This document shows positions 8,149 to 16,573 of a stretch of 64,000 bases of DNA, in pieces. The stretch comes from G963663315 sp963668255 (GTDB lineage: Bacteria; Pseudomonadota; Gammaproteobacteria; Arenicellales; Poriferihabitantaceae). Position 1 is the stretch's first letter. Every line of letters starts with the position of its first letter. The notes under the pieces are model-generated. The model was not told the DNA's origin and ran no database searches. It saw nothing but the letters and a program-made list of their open reading frames with translations. Both the position numbers and the translations under genes were made by a program. The stretch is taken from contig OZ220708.1 of the NCBI GenBank assembly GCA_965116595.1, positions 1,240,001 to 1,304,000 on the forward strand. The letters run 5' to 3'.

Positions 8149-9501
8149 CTAAAGACCCAGCAATCGTAGAAGATTCTGATAATCTTCCCTGACCTTGTTG
8201 TCAGTTTCCCTCAGATCTTTAACTTTTCGACAGGCGTGCAGTACCGTGGTGTGGTCCCTGCCGCCAAATCGATCGCCAATTTCCGGCAAGCTCATGTCTG
8301 TAAGTTCTCTTGTCAGGACCATGGCTAATTGACGAGGTCGCGCTACCGTCTGGTGGCGTTTTTTGGATATCATGTCAGAAACCCGTATCTTGTAATGGGC
8401 TGCTACCACTTGCTGAATGTTCTCGATATTGATTTTGTTTTTACGATATATCAGGATATCCGCCAGCGCATTTCTTGCCAACGGCATATCGATACGATGG
8501 CCGGTAAAATTGGCGCTGGCGATAATCCGATGCAATGCGCCTTCCAGGTCCCGGACATTGGAGTGAACATTACTGGCCACAAAGAAGGCAACGTCACTGG
8601 GAAGAGATATACCTTTCAGCAGCGCTTTCTTCTCTAAAATTGCAACCCGGGTTTCCAGTTCCGGAGGTTCAATAGCCATGGTCAGTCCACTGACGAAACG
8701 GGATATCAGGCGATCTTCAATATGATTGATCGCGTTTGGGATGCGGTCACTGGTGATAATTATCTGCCTCTGGCCGCCCATCAAAGTGTTGAATGTATGG
8801 AAAAACTGTTCCTGTGACTGTGGTTTTTTGGCAAAAAACTGGATGTCGTCAATCAACAATGCATCCAAAGATCGGTAGTAATCCTTGAAATTGGCCATCG
8901 TATTGTTCGTCAGCGCCTTGACCATATCGTTTACAAACAGTTCTGAATGCACATATATCACTTTGGCCCTGGGGTTTCTTTCAAGGATCAGATTGCCAGC
9001 GGCCTGCATAAGATGGGTTTTACCCAGGCCCACACCGCCATATATGAAAAGGGGATTATAGGCAGTACCAGGGCTTTGGGCCACTTGAAGCGCTGCCGCT
9101 CTGGCCAACTGATTGGATTTACCTTCGATATGGGTAGAAAAGACAAAGTCGGAATTCAATGCTCCACTGGAATATGGCGTATCAGAATCCAGACTCTTGC
9201 TGATAGATGTTTGATTCTGACCGGCGCCACGATTTGAATCGAAAGGGCTTTCCAGACCGTAGCTCCCGATTTCCAATCGAATATCATTGATTCCCGAATC
9301 CATATCCAGAACCACTTTCTTGACTTCCGGGAAAAGGTTGAGTTTTACATGGTTCAGAACATAACGATTTGGCGCCAGTAATTTCAGCGTTTTTCTGTCA
9401 TAAAATACATGCAGCGGGGCTAGCCAGGTGTCCACATCCTCTTCTGACAGAATTTCTCTTAGTTTTTGCAGACAGGGATTCCAGAACTGAGGATTGGTCA
9501 C
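8149..9501 (-). CDS. dnaA: chromosomal replication initiator DnaA
   Basis: Initiator ATPase that binds DnaA boxes and melts oriC. 450 residues with four domains. Domain I starts FWNPCLQKLREILSEEDVDTWL, followed by a short linker to about residue 115. The AAA+ domain has Walker A GGVGLGKTH and Walker B ALLIDDIQF. The C-terminal helix-turn-helix carries the DnaA signature GDRFGGRDHTTVLHACRKV. The start is GTG at 9501, preceded by GAGAG at a suitable distance and giving the normal MTNPQFW beginning. Flanked by DnaA boxes on both sides (oriC gap downstream, one box at 9658 upstream), which allows autoregulation. Confidence 0.98.
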   Translation of the reverse strand: MTNPQFWNPCLQKLREILSEEDVDTWLAPLHVFYDRKTLKLLAPNRYVLNHVKLNLFPEVKKVVLDMDSGINDIRLEIGSYGLESPFDSNRGAGQNQTSISKSLDSDTPYSSGALNSDFVFSTHIEGKSNQLARAAALQVAQSPGTAYNPLFIYGGVGLGKTHLMQAAGNLILERNPRAKVIYVHSELFVNDMVKALTNNTMANFKDYYRSLDALLIDDIQFFAKKPQSQEQFFHTFNTLMGGQRQIIITSDRIPNAINHIEDRLISRFVSGLTMAIEPPELETRVAILEKKALLKGISLPSDVAFFVASNVHSNVRDLEGALHRIIASANFTGHRIDMPLARNALADILIYRKNKINIENIQQVVAAHYKIRVSDMISKKRHQTVARPRQLAMVLTRELTDMSLPEIGDRFGGRDHTTVLHACRKVKDLRETDNKVREDYQNLLRLLGL

Positions 9502-9821
9502 TGCTTGTTCTCTCGATTAATCGATACTTTTCTTCATTTGGCAATTCTAATCTATTATAACTTATTGATTTGTATGATAAACATTAAGATATTTGCTTTC
9601 TTTGCCGCAAATGAGCTGATTGCCCAGACAGCTTTAGTCTAATCGTAAAAGCTGAATTTATCCACAAAAAGAAAGATTATATACAATAAAATTGAAGGTA
9701 GTATGTCCTTGCATCCGATGTTTGTCGTCGATATAAGATGTTGCAGTGATATTCACGGGCGGGTAGAGTTGCGGCTTGCCAGCCAAGAAATTAAACAGAC
9801 GTTCCTGAGGCATCATTAATC
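9502..9821. promoter_or_regulatory. divergent region upstream of dnaA
   Basis: 320 bases between dnaA (minus) and the flavoprotein gene (plus). The dnaA-proximal half is AT-rich. TATAAT on the minus strand at 9554-9559 is a plausible dnaA -10 element, about 53 bases before the GTG, but its -35 is weak. A perfect DnaA box lies at 9658-9666, followed by more AT-rich sequence. In many relatives rpmH-rnpA-yidD-yidC-mnmE-mnmG occupy this side; none is present here. Confidence 0.6.
9658..9666 (+). promoter_or_regulatory. DnaA box upstream of dnaA
   Basis: TTATCCACA, a perfect consensus DnaA box about 160 bases upstream of the dnaA start codon. A single box here fits DnaA autoregulation or a second part of a bipartite origin flanking dnaA. 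Confidence 0.8.
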
Positions 9822-12332
9822 ATGAAAAACCAGGCAAAAGCCGTAGTTATAGGTGGGGGCGTCGTTGGCGCCAGTACACTTTATCATCTGGTGAAAAAGG
9901 GATGGACAGATTCCGTACTGATCGAACGAAAGGAGCTGACCTCAGGTTCGACCTGGCATGCAGCGGGATTACTGCCATTATTCAATATGAGCTATTCGGT
10001 GGGGAAGCTGCATCAATACTCGGTTGATTTTTACCAGGAGTTGGAACAGGAAACAGGATTATCTACAGGATTCAGGCAGGTAAGCAATATTCGGCTGGCC
10101 TGTACTGAAGACAGAATGGATGAATATCGGTACTATGCCGGAGTAGGCAAAACCGTAGGGGTTGACATCCGGTTTCTTACCCCCGATGAAGTCAAGCAGG
10201 CATGGCCAATGTGTAACATCGAGGGATTGGTTGGCGCCATACAACATCCGCAGGATGGCTATATTCAACCCAATGACCTGACTACAGCTCTTGCCAGGGG
10301 CGCCCGTACCCGGGGTGCAGAAATTTATCGGCATACTTGTGTGAACGCGATTGAAAAAGATGGAGAAGGATGGCTGGTTATCACCGACAAGGGAGAAATT
10401 TTCTGCGAGCATGTGATTTCATGCACCGGCAACTTTGCCAGAAAAACCGGGGAAATGGTGGGGCTGGACATTCCTGTGATTCCGGTACAGCACCAGTATA
10501 TCGTCACTGAAGCCCATCCTGAAATTCTGGCGCGCAAAGCGCAGGGTCTGCCAGAAATGGGTGTGCTCAGGGAATCGGATGCGGGTTACTACCTGAGAGA
10601 AGAGGCGGGCGGATTATTGCTCGGACCCTATGAAACAGGCGCTCCGTGCTGTTATGTGGATGGTCCTTCTTCGGATTGTGAAAATGAATTGTTTCAGGAA
10701 GATCTTGATCGATTGATCCCCCATATCGAAGCGTGCATCAATCGCGTCCCTGCGTTTGGGGAAGTGGGAATCAAGCAGATGTATAACGGCGCAATCGCAT
10801 ATACCCCGGACGGAAACCCGATTGTCGGGCCGGCCTGGGGGCTGAAAAATTTCTGGCTCAATGAAGGGCACAGCTTTGGTATTACCGCAGCCGGCGGCGC
10901 TGGTTGGCAACTGGCTGAGTGGATTGTCGATGGCGAGCCTACTGTCGACATGATGGGGGTGGATCCCAGAAGGTACGGATCTTATGCCGCTCGCGGTTAT
11001 TTGCTTGAGAAAAACGAAGAGGCCTATCGTAATGTGTTTACAAACCATTTCCCTGACGAGGAACGGGCGGCGGCAACACCTTTGAAAACCACGCCGTGTT
11101 ATGGTCGTATGAAGTCACTGGGTGCGGTTTTTGGACATATCTATGGCTGGGAACGACCGAACTGGTTTGTACCTGGAGACTATGAGTTGCCCGCTGACCA
11201 AATCAGTAGCGGTGACGTTTTGCTGGGGCACAACACATCTCCTGCGCTGGAAGATGGACGTGTGGTGGAGCGATATTCATTTCGCAGGTCGAATTACTTT
11301 CCATTTGTAGGGCAGGAATGTCGTCATGTCCAGGAAAAGGTGGGCTTGCTGGACATGACGGCTTTTTCAAAGTTCGCAGTGAGCGGCCCGGCAGCGGCGG
11401 ACTGGCTGGAAACGCTGGTCTGCAACCGAATACCAAAGGGAATCGGTCGAATCGGCCTTTGCCACATGCTGTCACTGAACGGCGGTGTGCGTGCTGAGTT
11501 CACCATTTATAAAACCGGCCATAACAGATATTACATCGTATCAGCCGGCGCCATGGAGCGCCACGATTGGGACTACCTGACTAAAAACAAACCTTCAGAC
11601 GGCAGTGTTGATTTGCAGAATATCACCACCCAGTATGGTGTATTGGTGATTGCAGGTCCCAAATCCCGGTCACTGCTGCAAAAATTGACGGATACGGATT
11701 TATCGGATGACAAATTTAAGTGGCTGAGCGGGAAACCGATCAACACAGGCGCCGCACAAGCACATGCGCTGCGGGTAAATTTTGTCGGTGAACTGGGATT
11801 TGAATTACACCACCCGATTGAAATGCAAAACTACATATTTGATGCGGTCATGGCGGCAGGAGAAGAATTCGATATAAAACCATTTGGCATTCGCGCTATG
11901 GACAGCATGCGGCTGGAAAAATCCTATCGTCTGATCCCGCGGGAAATGTCGATAGAATACAGCGCATTTGAATCGGGGCTGGATCGCTTCATTCGATTGG
12001 ACAAGGAAGGCGATTACATTGGGAAACAAGCGCTGATTGAGTGGCGGCAACGCGGATTCAACAATGCCTTTGTAACACTGGAAGTGCATGACATTACTGA
12101 TGCTGATGCCCGCGGTTCCGAAGCCATTTACCACAAGGACAAACTGGTCGGTCGAGTGACATCGGGCGGTTATGGTTTCAGAATTGAAAAATCCCTTGCG
12201 CTGGGGCTTGTTTCACCGCAATTCGCTGCAGTCGGCACCGAACTTACGATAGAAATTCTCGGTAGTTTGCATCGGGCCACGGTGATTGAAGAGTCACCTT
12301 ACGACCCGCAAAACCTGAAATTGCGATCTTGA
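9822..12332 (+). CDS. dimethylglycine/sarcosine dehydrogenase-like flavoprotein (DAO + GcvT domains)
   Basis: 836 residues. The N-terminal half is a DAO-type FAD oxidoreductase: dinucleotide motif VVIGGGVVGAS at residues 8-18, then SGSTWHAAGL, whose His46 matches the residue that covalently holds FAD in dimethylglycine and sarcosine dehydrogenases. After a linker domain (about 390-440), the C-terminal half is a glycine-cleavage T-protein-like folate domain (VGLLDMTAFSKFAVSGP, GELGFELHHP, KPFGIRAMDSMRLEKSYR). Such enzymes oxidatively remove a methyl group from an N-methylated amine and pass formaldehyde to tetrahydrofolate. The exact amine is not decidable. Choline-sulfatase and formaldehyde-oxidation genes elsewhere in the window fit a betaine pathway. 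Confidence 0.88.
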   Translation: MKNQAKAVVIGGGVVGASTLYHLVKKGWTDSVLIERKELTSGSTWHAAGLLPLFNMSYSVGKLHQYSVDFYQELEQETGLSTGFRQVSNIRLACTEDRMDEYRYYAGVGKTVGVDIRFLTPDEVKQAWPMCNIEGLVGAIQHPQDGYIQPNDLTTALARGARTRGAEIYRHTCVNAIEKDGEGWLVITDKGEIFCEHVISCTGNFARKTGEMVGLDIPVIPVQHQYIVTEAHPEILARKAQGLPEMGVLRESDAGYYLREEAGGLLLGPYETGAPCCYVDGPSSDCENELFQEDLDRLIPHIEACINRVPAFGEVGIKQMYNGAIAYTPDGNPIVGPAWGLKNFWLNEGHSFGITAAGGAGWQLAEWIVDGEPTVDMMGVDPRRYGSYAARGYLLEKNEEAYRNVFTNHFPDEERAAATPLKTTPCYGRMKSLGAVFGHIYGWERPNWFVPGDYELPADQISSGDVLLGHNTSPALEDGRVVERYSFRRSNYFPFVGQECRHVQEKVGLLDMTAFSKFAVSGPAAADWLETLVCNRIPKGIGRIGLCHMLSLNGGVRAEFTIYKTGHNRYYIVSAGAMERHDWDYLTKNKPSDGSVDLQNITTQYGVLVIAGPKSRSLLQKLTDTDLSDDKFKWLSGKPINTGAAQAHALRVNFVGELGFELHHPIEMQNYIFDAVMAAGEEFDIKPFGIRAMDSMRLEKSYRLIPREMSIEYSAFESGLDRFIRLDKEGDYIGKQALIEWRQRGFNNAFVTLEVHDITDADARGSEAIYHKDKLVGRVTSGGYGFRIEKSLALGLVSPQFAAVGTELTIEILGSLHRATVIEESPYDPQNLKLRS

Positions 12333-12397
12333 TATTAAGCAGGCATTGTCCGAATCGCGTAAGTCATACAGGTTACCGCCTGTAGTCCGGTTGTCCA

Positions 12398-13930
12398 ATG
12401 CAACGCCAGCCTGAACCAGGAAACCAGTTTCCGGTTTACGGGTGCGTGGTGGTCGGCTGCCTGATTGTCGCCCTGTGGAGTTATTACATCGACCCGGTCA
12501 TCAATGAGGACGGAGTCCGGTATGTGTTGACGGCAAACGCCTTTGCCGCCGGAAATTTTCAGGATGGGCTTGCTTGGTACAAGTGGCCTTTTTATCCGCT
12601 GATACTCGCTGTCATCAGCAAAATCACACCATTGTCCGCCGAGTCTTCAGCGTTGATATTTGGTGCGATAATGCGCGCAGTGGGCGGAATCGCGTTTATC
12701 CGGCTCAGCGAAAAACTGGGAGCCAACAAAATCCAGGTCTGGCTGGCCGGGTTTGTCTACCTGTTTTACCCGGGATTGAATGAAATACAGTCCATGATTA
12801 TGCGGGACATACCCTATATCACCTGTTTTTTGTGGATGGTGGTATTTTTCGTGCAAGCCTGGCAGCGTCCGAACAAGCGGGATCTGATCGCATTTATCCT
12901 CACTGGCTCGCTAGCCACGATTTTTCGTGTCGAGGGAATGGTTTACCTCGGTGTTCTCCTGTTCTGGATGCTGATTTCCGGCAGATATACCCCGGCGTGG
13001 CTGACCCGGAAACTGGCAGTCGTTGCCGCTCTTGTGATTGGGTCACTATTCTTTTATGTCGCTCTGTACTGGTTGTATGATGGCAGGATAGCGGTTGCCC
13101 GCGAGCTGATCCCGAAGATCTGGCTGCCGCCTAAAACCGAGTTGCTGAACTATATTGACAACCTGGCCCCCGGGATGTGGCGGTCCGCTCTGGAAAAAGG
13201 GCTTTACCCGGCAGCGGCTGCACTGCCTTTTGCGAAAGCGATTTACAATTTCCTGGAAATTCTGACGGCGGGCTATTTTCTGATCCTGGTTGCCGGGTTT
13301 TTTGTCCGGCCGTGGCTGGACAAACAGAAGCCTGACTTTGAACAGGTGTGGCTGTGCTGGAAAATCGTCGTTGTGATCAACATCCTGATATTGATTGCTT
13401 TCGCGGCGCTCAGATTTCTGTACAATGACCGTTACCCGCTTACCTTGTCGGTGATGACCATGTTGCTGGTCCCGTTCGCGGTCACCGCGCTTTGCCGCAC
13501 TACGGCGGGCAAAATGAACCGGAAGACATGGATCGTCTGTGTCGCAACCGGTTTTGTGCTGCTGATAAATTCCCTGGAGGGGTTGGACCGGTTTACCTCA
13601 AAACATCATCTGCGGGAAGCCGGGACCTGGATCAGGCAACAATCCGGGGGGGATTATCACCGGTTCCGCATCTACAGCAACAATCGAATTCTCGACTATT
13701 ACGCGGGGCAGGATGTATTTCTGTCCGCCTGGCATTATCTTGGCGCGATATCCAGCCCGGAGACCTTGAAAGACAGGATGGATTTAATAGCAATCCGTGC
13801 TGGCAGGAGTGATATTGACGGATATTATCAACACGTACTTTCCCTGATCGGCGAGACTCCCGCCATGACTTTCGAAGACCACAAGGGTGACCGGGTGGAG
13901 ATATTTGATTTCAGAAAAAAGCAACCCTGA
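12398..13930 (+). CDS. GT-C type membrane glycosyltransferase-like protein (GT39/PMT family)
   Basis: 510 residues, rich in transmembrane helices (about ten, from residue 13 to about 390), followed by a soluble C-terminal part. The pattern is that of ArnT/PMT-like GT-C enzymes: a first helix, then an extracytoplasmic loop with acidic residues (NEDGVRYVLTANAF, and MIMRDIPY later) where polyprenyl-phosphate sugar donors are used. The acceptor and sugar cannot be read from the sequence. It begins 65 bases after the flavoprotein gene and could be read from the same promoter, with no obvious functional link. It converges with the argD/lysJ-like gene. Confidence 0.72.
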   Translation: MQRQPEPGNQFPVYGCVVVGCLIVALWSYYIDPVINEDGVRYVLTANAFAAGNFQDGLAWYKWPFYPLILAVISKITPLSAESSALIFGAIMRAVGGIAFIRLSEKLGANKIQVWLAGFVYLFYPGLNEIQSMIMRDIPYITCFLWMVVFFVQAWQRPNKRDLIAFILTGSLATIFRVEGMVYLGVLLFWMLISGRYTPAWLTRKLAVVAALVIGSLFFYVALYWLYDGRIAVARELIPKIWLPPKTELLNYIDNLAPGMWRSALEKGLYPAAAALPFAKAIYNFLEILTAGYFLILVAGFFVRPWLDKQKPDFEQVWLCWKIVVVINILILIAFAALRFLYNDRYPLTLSVMTMLLVPFAVTALCRTTAGKMNRKTWIVCVATGFVLLINSLEGLDRFTSKHHLREAGTWIRQQSGGDYHRFRIYSNNRILDYYAGQDVFLSAWHYLGAISSPETLKDRMDLIAIRAGRSDIDGYYQHVLSLIGETPAMTFEDHKGDRVEIFDFRKKQP

Positions 13931-13951
13931 CACCGGCGGAACGGTCGGTGT
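13930..13951. terminator. possible bidirectional terminator between convergent genes
   Basis: ACACCG (13930-13935) and CGGTGT (13946-13951) form a 6-bp stem at the junction of two convergent genes. A short TTTAT follows on the plus strand; on the minus strand the repeat sits directly after the argD/lysJ stop. Weak, but well placed. Confidence 0.45.
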
Positions 13952-15103
13952 TTATCGCTGGGCGACACAGGCGAGCGACCGGTGAATACATCTGGCGACC
14001 TCAGCCAGTTGCTCCTCGGTTATGACAAGTGGGGGCAGCAGGCGAACAACAGTAGGCCCTGCTGGCAACGCTAAAACTCGGTGTTTCAACAGGTTCTCAA
14101 TCACCGGCCGGGCTTTTGATTTAAGCTCGATTCCCACCATCAACCCAAGATTGCGGATTTCCCGCACCGCTGGCAGGGGTTGACTTTCAAGCTGATCCAC
14201 AAGATAGCGGCCTTTTTGCCGAGCCTGCACTGGAAGTTCCTGGTCTTCGATAAACTTGATGGTCGCGAGCGCTGCAGCACAAGCCAGCGGGTTGCCACCA
14301 AAAGTAGAGCCATGTTTCGATAGCGCCGGAGAGATACGGTCACTGCAAAGCACCGCACCCATAGGAAAACCGCCAGCAATTGCCTTTGCCAGAGTCAGGA
14401 TATCCGGCTGCACGCCGGAATGCTCGCAGGCAAACATTTTTCCGGTGCGGCCGAATCCGGTCTGCACCTCATCAACGATGAATAATACCCCATGGGTATC
14501 ACAAATTTCCTGAGCAGAGAGAAGATACTGTTTGTCCGCCGGGCGTACCCCGCCTTCTCCCTGGACTATTTCGAGAATAATGGCGGCGGTATCTTTGTCA
14601 ACTGCCTGGGCCAGTTTTTCCAGGTTGTTAAATGGCACGAAGCGGTGACCGGAGAGCAGCGGTTCAAACTCGTCCCGATACTTGAAAGTTGCACTCAGCG
14701 CACCCATCGTGCGCCCGTGAAACCCGCGCATGGCGCTGATAAAACCATTTTTACCGGTGGTAATACGAGCGAATTTCAAAGCGGCTTCGATGGCTTCTGT
14801 ACCGGAATTGCAGAGGAAAACACGATTGAGCGAGCGAGGGCTGACAGATACCAGTTTTTCCATCAACTTGCCACGTATGTCATTGTAGAAAATACCCGGG
14901 CATGAAACCAGCGTATCTGCCTGGCGCTTCAATGCGTGCGCGACAACCGGGTTTGCATGACCGATACTGGCAACACCAATTCCGGCAGCACAGTCTATAT
15001 ACTGATTGCCCTGATCATCCCAGACCAGCGCCCCCTGACCGCGTACCAAGTTTACGTTTCGTTTCGGATAGACCTCAAAACCGAATTTTTGTTCGAGCAG
15101 CAT
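13952..15103 (-). CDS. argD: acetylornithine/LysW-semialdehyde aminotransferase (ArgD/LysJ family)
   Basis: PLP-dependent class III aminotransferase, 383 residues, converting the carrier-bound semialdehyde into the amine with glutamate as donor. Visible motifs are CNSGTEAIEAALKFAR, GFHGRTMGALSAT, FIVDEVQTGFGRTGK and LTLAKAIAGGFPMGA, with Lys240 as the Schiff-base lysine. It is the last gene of the LysW operon and follows the kinase gene after 11 bases. In a LysW system the substrate would be LysW-gamma-glutamate semialdehyde (arginine route) or the aminoadipate analogue (lysine route). Sequence alone does not separate ArgD from LysJ, and the enzyme may serve both. The call rests on family motifs plus operon position. 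Confidence 0.9.
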   Translation of the reverse strand: MLLEQKFGFEVYPKRNVNLVRGQGALVWDDQGNQYIDCAAGIGVASIGHANPVVAHALKRQADTLVSCPGIFYNDIRGKLMEKLVSVSPRSLNRVFLCNSGTEAIEAALKFARITTGKNGFISAMRGFHGRTMGALSATFKYRDEFEPLLSGHRFVPFNNLEKLAQAVDKDTAAIILEIVQGEGGVRPADKQYLLSAQEICDTHGVLFIVDEVQTGFGRTGKMFACEHSGVQPDILTLAKAIAGGFPMGAVLCSDRISPALSKHGSTFGGNPLACAAALATIKFIEDQELPVQARQKGRYLVDQLESQPLPAVREIRNLGLMVGIELKSKARPVIENLLKHRVLALPAGPTVVRLLPPLVITEEQLAEVARCIHRSLACVAQR

Positions 15104-15114
15104 AGTCGTTTTGG

Positions 15115-15906
15115 TTATTCAATCCATGTGCCGCCACCAGCCAGAGCGCTTGTTATCGGCCGCTCAATTCTTCCATCACAAATTATGATTCTGGTCATCC
15201 CATTTCGTACAGTCATGTTCAGGGCATGCAGTTTTCGCTTCATTCTGCCCTGCGCCTGTTGTTCACGAGCACCGAGTTCTGATCGATTCAGTTTTCGTAT
15301 CAGAGAAGCCGGGTTGCTGACATCTTCCATCAAGCCAGCAGCCTCTATAAGCTGTATTACCGTATCTGCCCCGAGAGCAAGCTGAAGTTGAACGACAATA
15401 TCATCATTCTCCGAATTGACTGCATTCCCATTTTCATCACAAATGGGAATAGTCAGCACGGGAACATAACCGTTGTCCATCAACAGGTTAATGAGTCGGG
15501 TATTAATACTTTTCGGCTTGCCGGAGCAGTCTCTTTTCAGCATTTTTCTGCCATTTTCCATTACCCGGATGCCTTTGTTACGTACTCCCTGGACAAGTCG
15601 TCCATCCAGCCCGGTCAAACCTACCGCGTTGATGCCATGCTGCTGGAATAATTCAACCAGACGTTTGTTTCGCAACCCGCTGTACGCCATCAAAATCGCA
15701 TCGATGGCGTTGTCATCAGAAAAAACACTGCTATAGCCGGAGATAGAGGTCACCACTTTTTTAGTGAAGTCCATTTTCTCGACAATATGATCGCGAACTG
15801 CATTTGCTCCGTGAACCACGATAAACGGCTGGTTGAGCGTAGACATGTCTTTTACGACTTCGGACAGGTTTATTGCCTCACCACCACCAATTTTTATGAT
15901 AATCAT
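15115..15906 (-). CDS. lysZ: LysW-aminoadipate/glutamate kinase (LysZ, amino-acid kinase family)
   Basis: 263 residues of the acetylglutamate kinase (ArgB) fold. It starts MIIIKIGGGEAIN with the phosphate-binding KIGGG, then VVHGANAVRD (substrate loop) and a C-terminal end with GGGTWIE. It phosphorylates the terminal carboxylate of the amino acid held on LysW. Sequences of this type (short N-terminus, HGAN rather than the HGGGP of ArgB) belong to the LysZ branch. It lies between the class II amidotransferase gene (6 bases upstream) and the aminotransferase gene. No separate argB is visible in the window. Confidence 0.88.
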   Translation of the reverse strand: MIIIKIGGGEAINLSEVVKDMSTLNQPFIVVHGANAVRDHIVEKMDFTKKVVTSISGYSSVFSDDNAIDAILMAYSGLRNKRLVELFQQHGINAVGLTGLDGRLVQGVRNKGIRVMENGRKMLKRDCSGKPKSINTRLINLLMDNGYVPVLTIPICDENGNAVNSENDDIVVQLQLALGADTVIQLIEAAGLMEDVSNPASLIRKLNRSELGAREQQAQGRMKRKLHALNMTVRNGMTRIIICDGRIERPITSALAGGGTWIE

Positions 15907-15912
15907 GTGATC

Positions 15913-16560
15913 CTAAACCAGGTTGATGGTGTAAAGATGGTTATTTGGTATTCTACGCCAGTGATAATCGCCTGAATCGTAGGGTTGTGAGCAGACAACA
16001 CGGACCTCGTTGCAGGTTGTCCTGCACAACTGGAAGTAGTCAGGGTTTTCGGCAAACTGACTGTATATCCGGACGTTCCTGGAATCAGCAAGGAAAAAAT
16101 TCATTGCCCGAACATAACGGGTTCGTCTGTTGATGACCATCACCCCTCGCCGGGTAGCTTCCGAAATATCGCTCAAGCCGAATTTCTTGATCGTGTTGAA
16201 TATCTTTTCTGCACCAATTCTGCCTTCGGCCCTTATTCTGACACCGCGCAGTTCGCCATTAAACAGGAAGACCCGACTACCATCATAAAATGGCATGTTG
16301 TTAAGAATCGTGATTCCCTCGTTGCGAAAAGCGCTTCTTGCGTGTGCCAGAAACAACGTGGTTTCGGGAAATGAGCGCGTGTCTTCCCAAACTGGCTTGA
16401 TGCTATGGTGCAAGGACCAGGAACGATCTTCATTCAGCCAGGCACATCCCCAGCCATGTCCCTGGTATTCCGGGCTGTTTTTCGATAATGCCTTGAAGGC
16501 GTCAAGATGGGCCCCCGGTCCCACCCCCGCCCGGCATTCAATCAGTAATAACCGGCACAC
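15913..16560 (-). CDS. class II (Ntn) glutamine amidotransferase-like protein in the LysW operon
   Basis: 215 residues from a GTG at 16560, chosen because it places Cys at position 2 (MCRLLLIE), the N-terminal nucleophile exposed after Met removal. An upstream start would bury it. Further family marks: AHARSAF (Arg75, binds the substrate alpha-carboxylate), ILNNMPF and FLFNGEL (Asn101-Gly102 oxyanion hole; Phe100 replaces the common His). Where glutamine-using enzymes read DTE or DSE, this protein reads IGAEK, so the Asp that holds the free alpha-amino group of glutamine appears lost. It is embedded between lysY (13-base gap) and lysZ (6-base gap). Length and architecture resemble EgtC, which hydrolyses a gamma-glutamyl amide. 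Proposed role: act on the C-terminal Gln/Glu side chain of LysW. Family call firm, role inferred. Confidence 0.85.
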   Translation of the reverse strand: MCRLLLIECRAGVGPGAHLDAFKALSKNSPEYQGHGWGCAWLNEDRSWSLHHSIKPVWEDTRSFPETTLFLAHARSAFRNEGITILNNMPFYDGSRVFLFNGELRGVRIRAEGRIGAEKIFNTIKKFGLSDISEATRRGVMVINRRTRYVRAMNFFLADSRNVRIYSQFAENPDYFQLCRTTCNEVRVVCSQPYDSGDYHWRRIPNNHLYTINLV

Positions 16561-16573
16561 GGAGCAACCCGAT

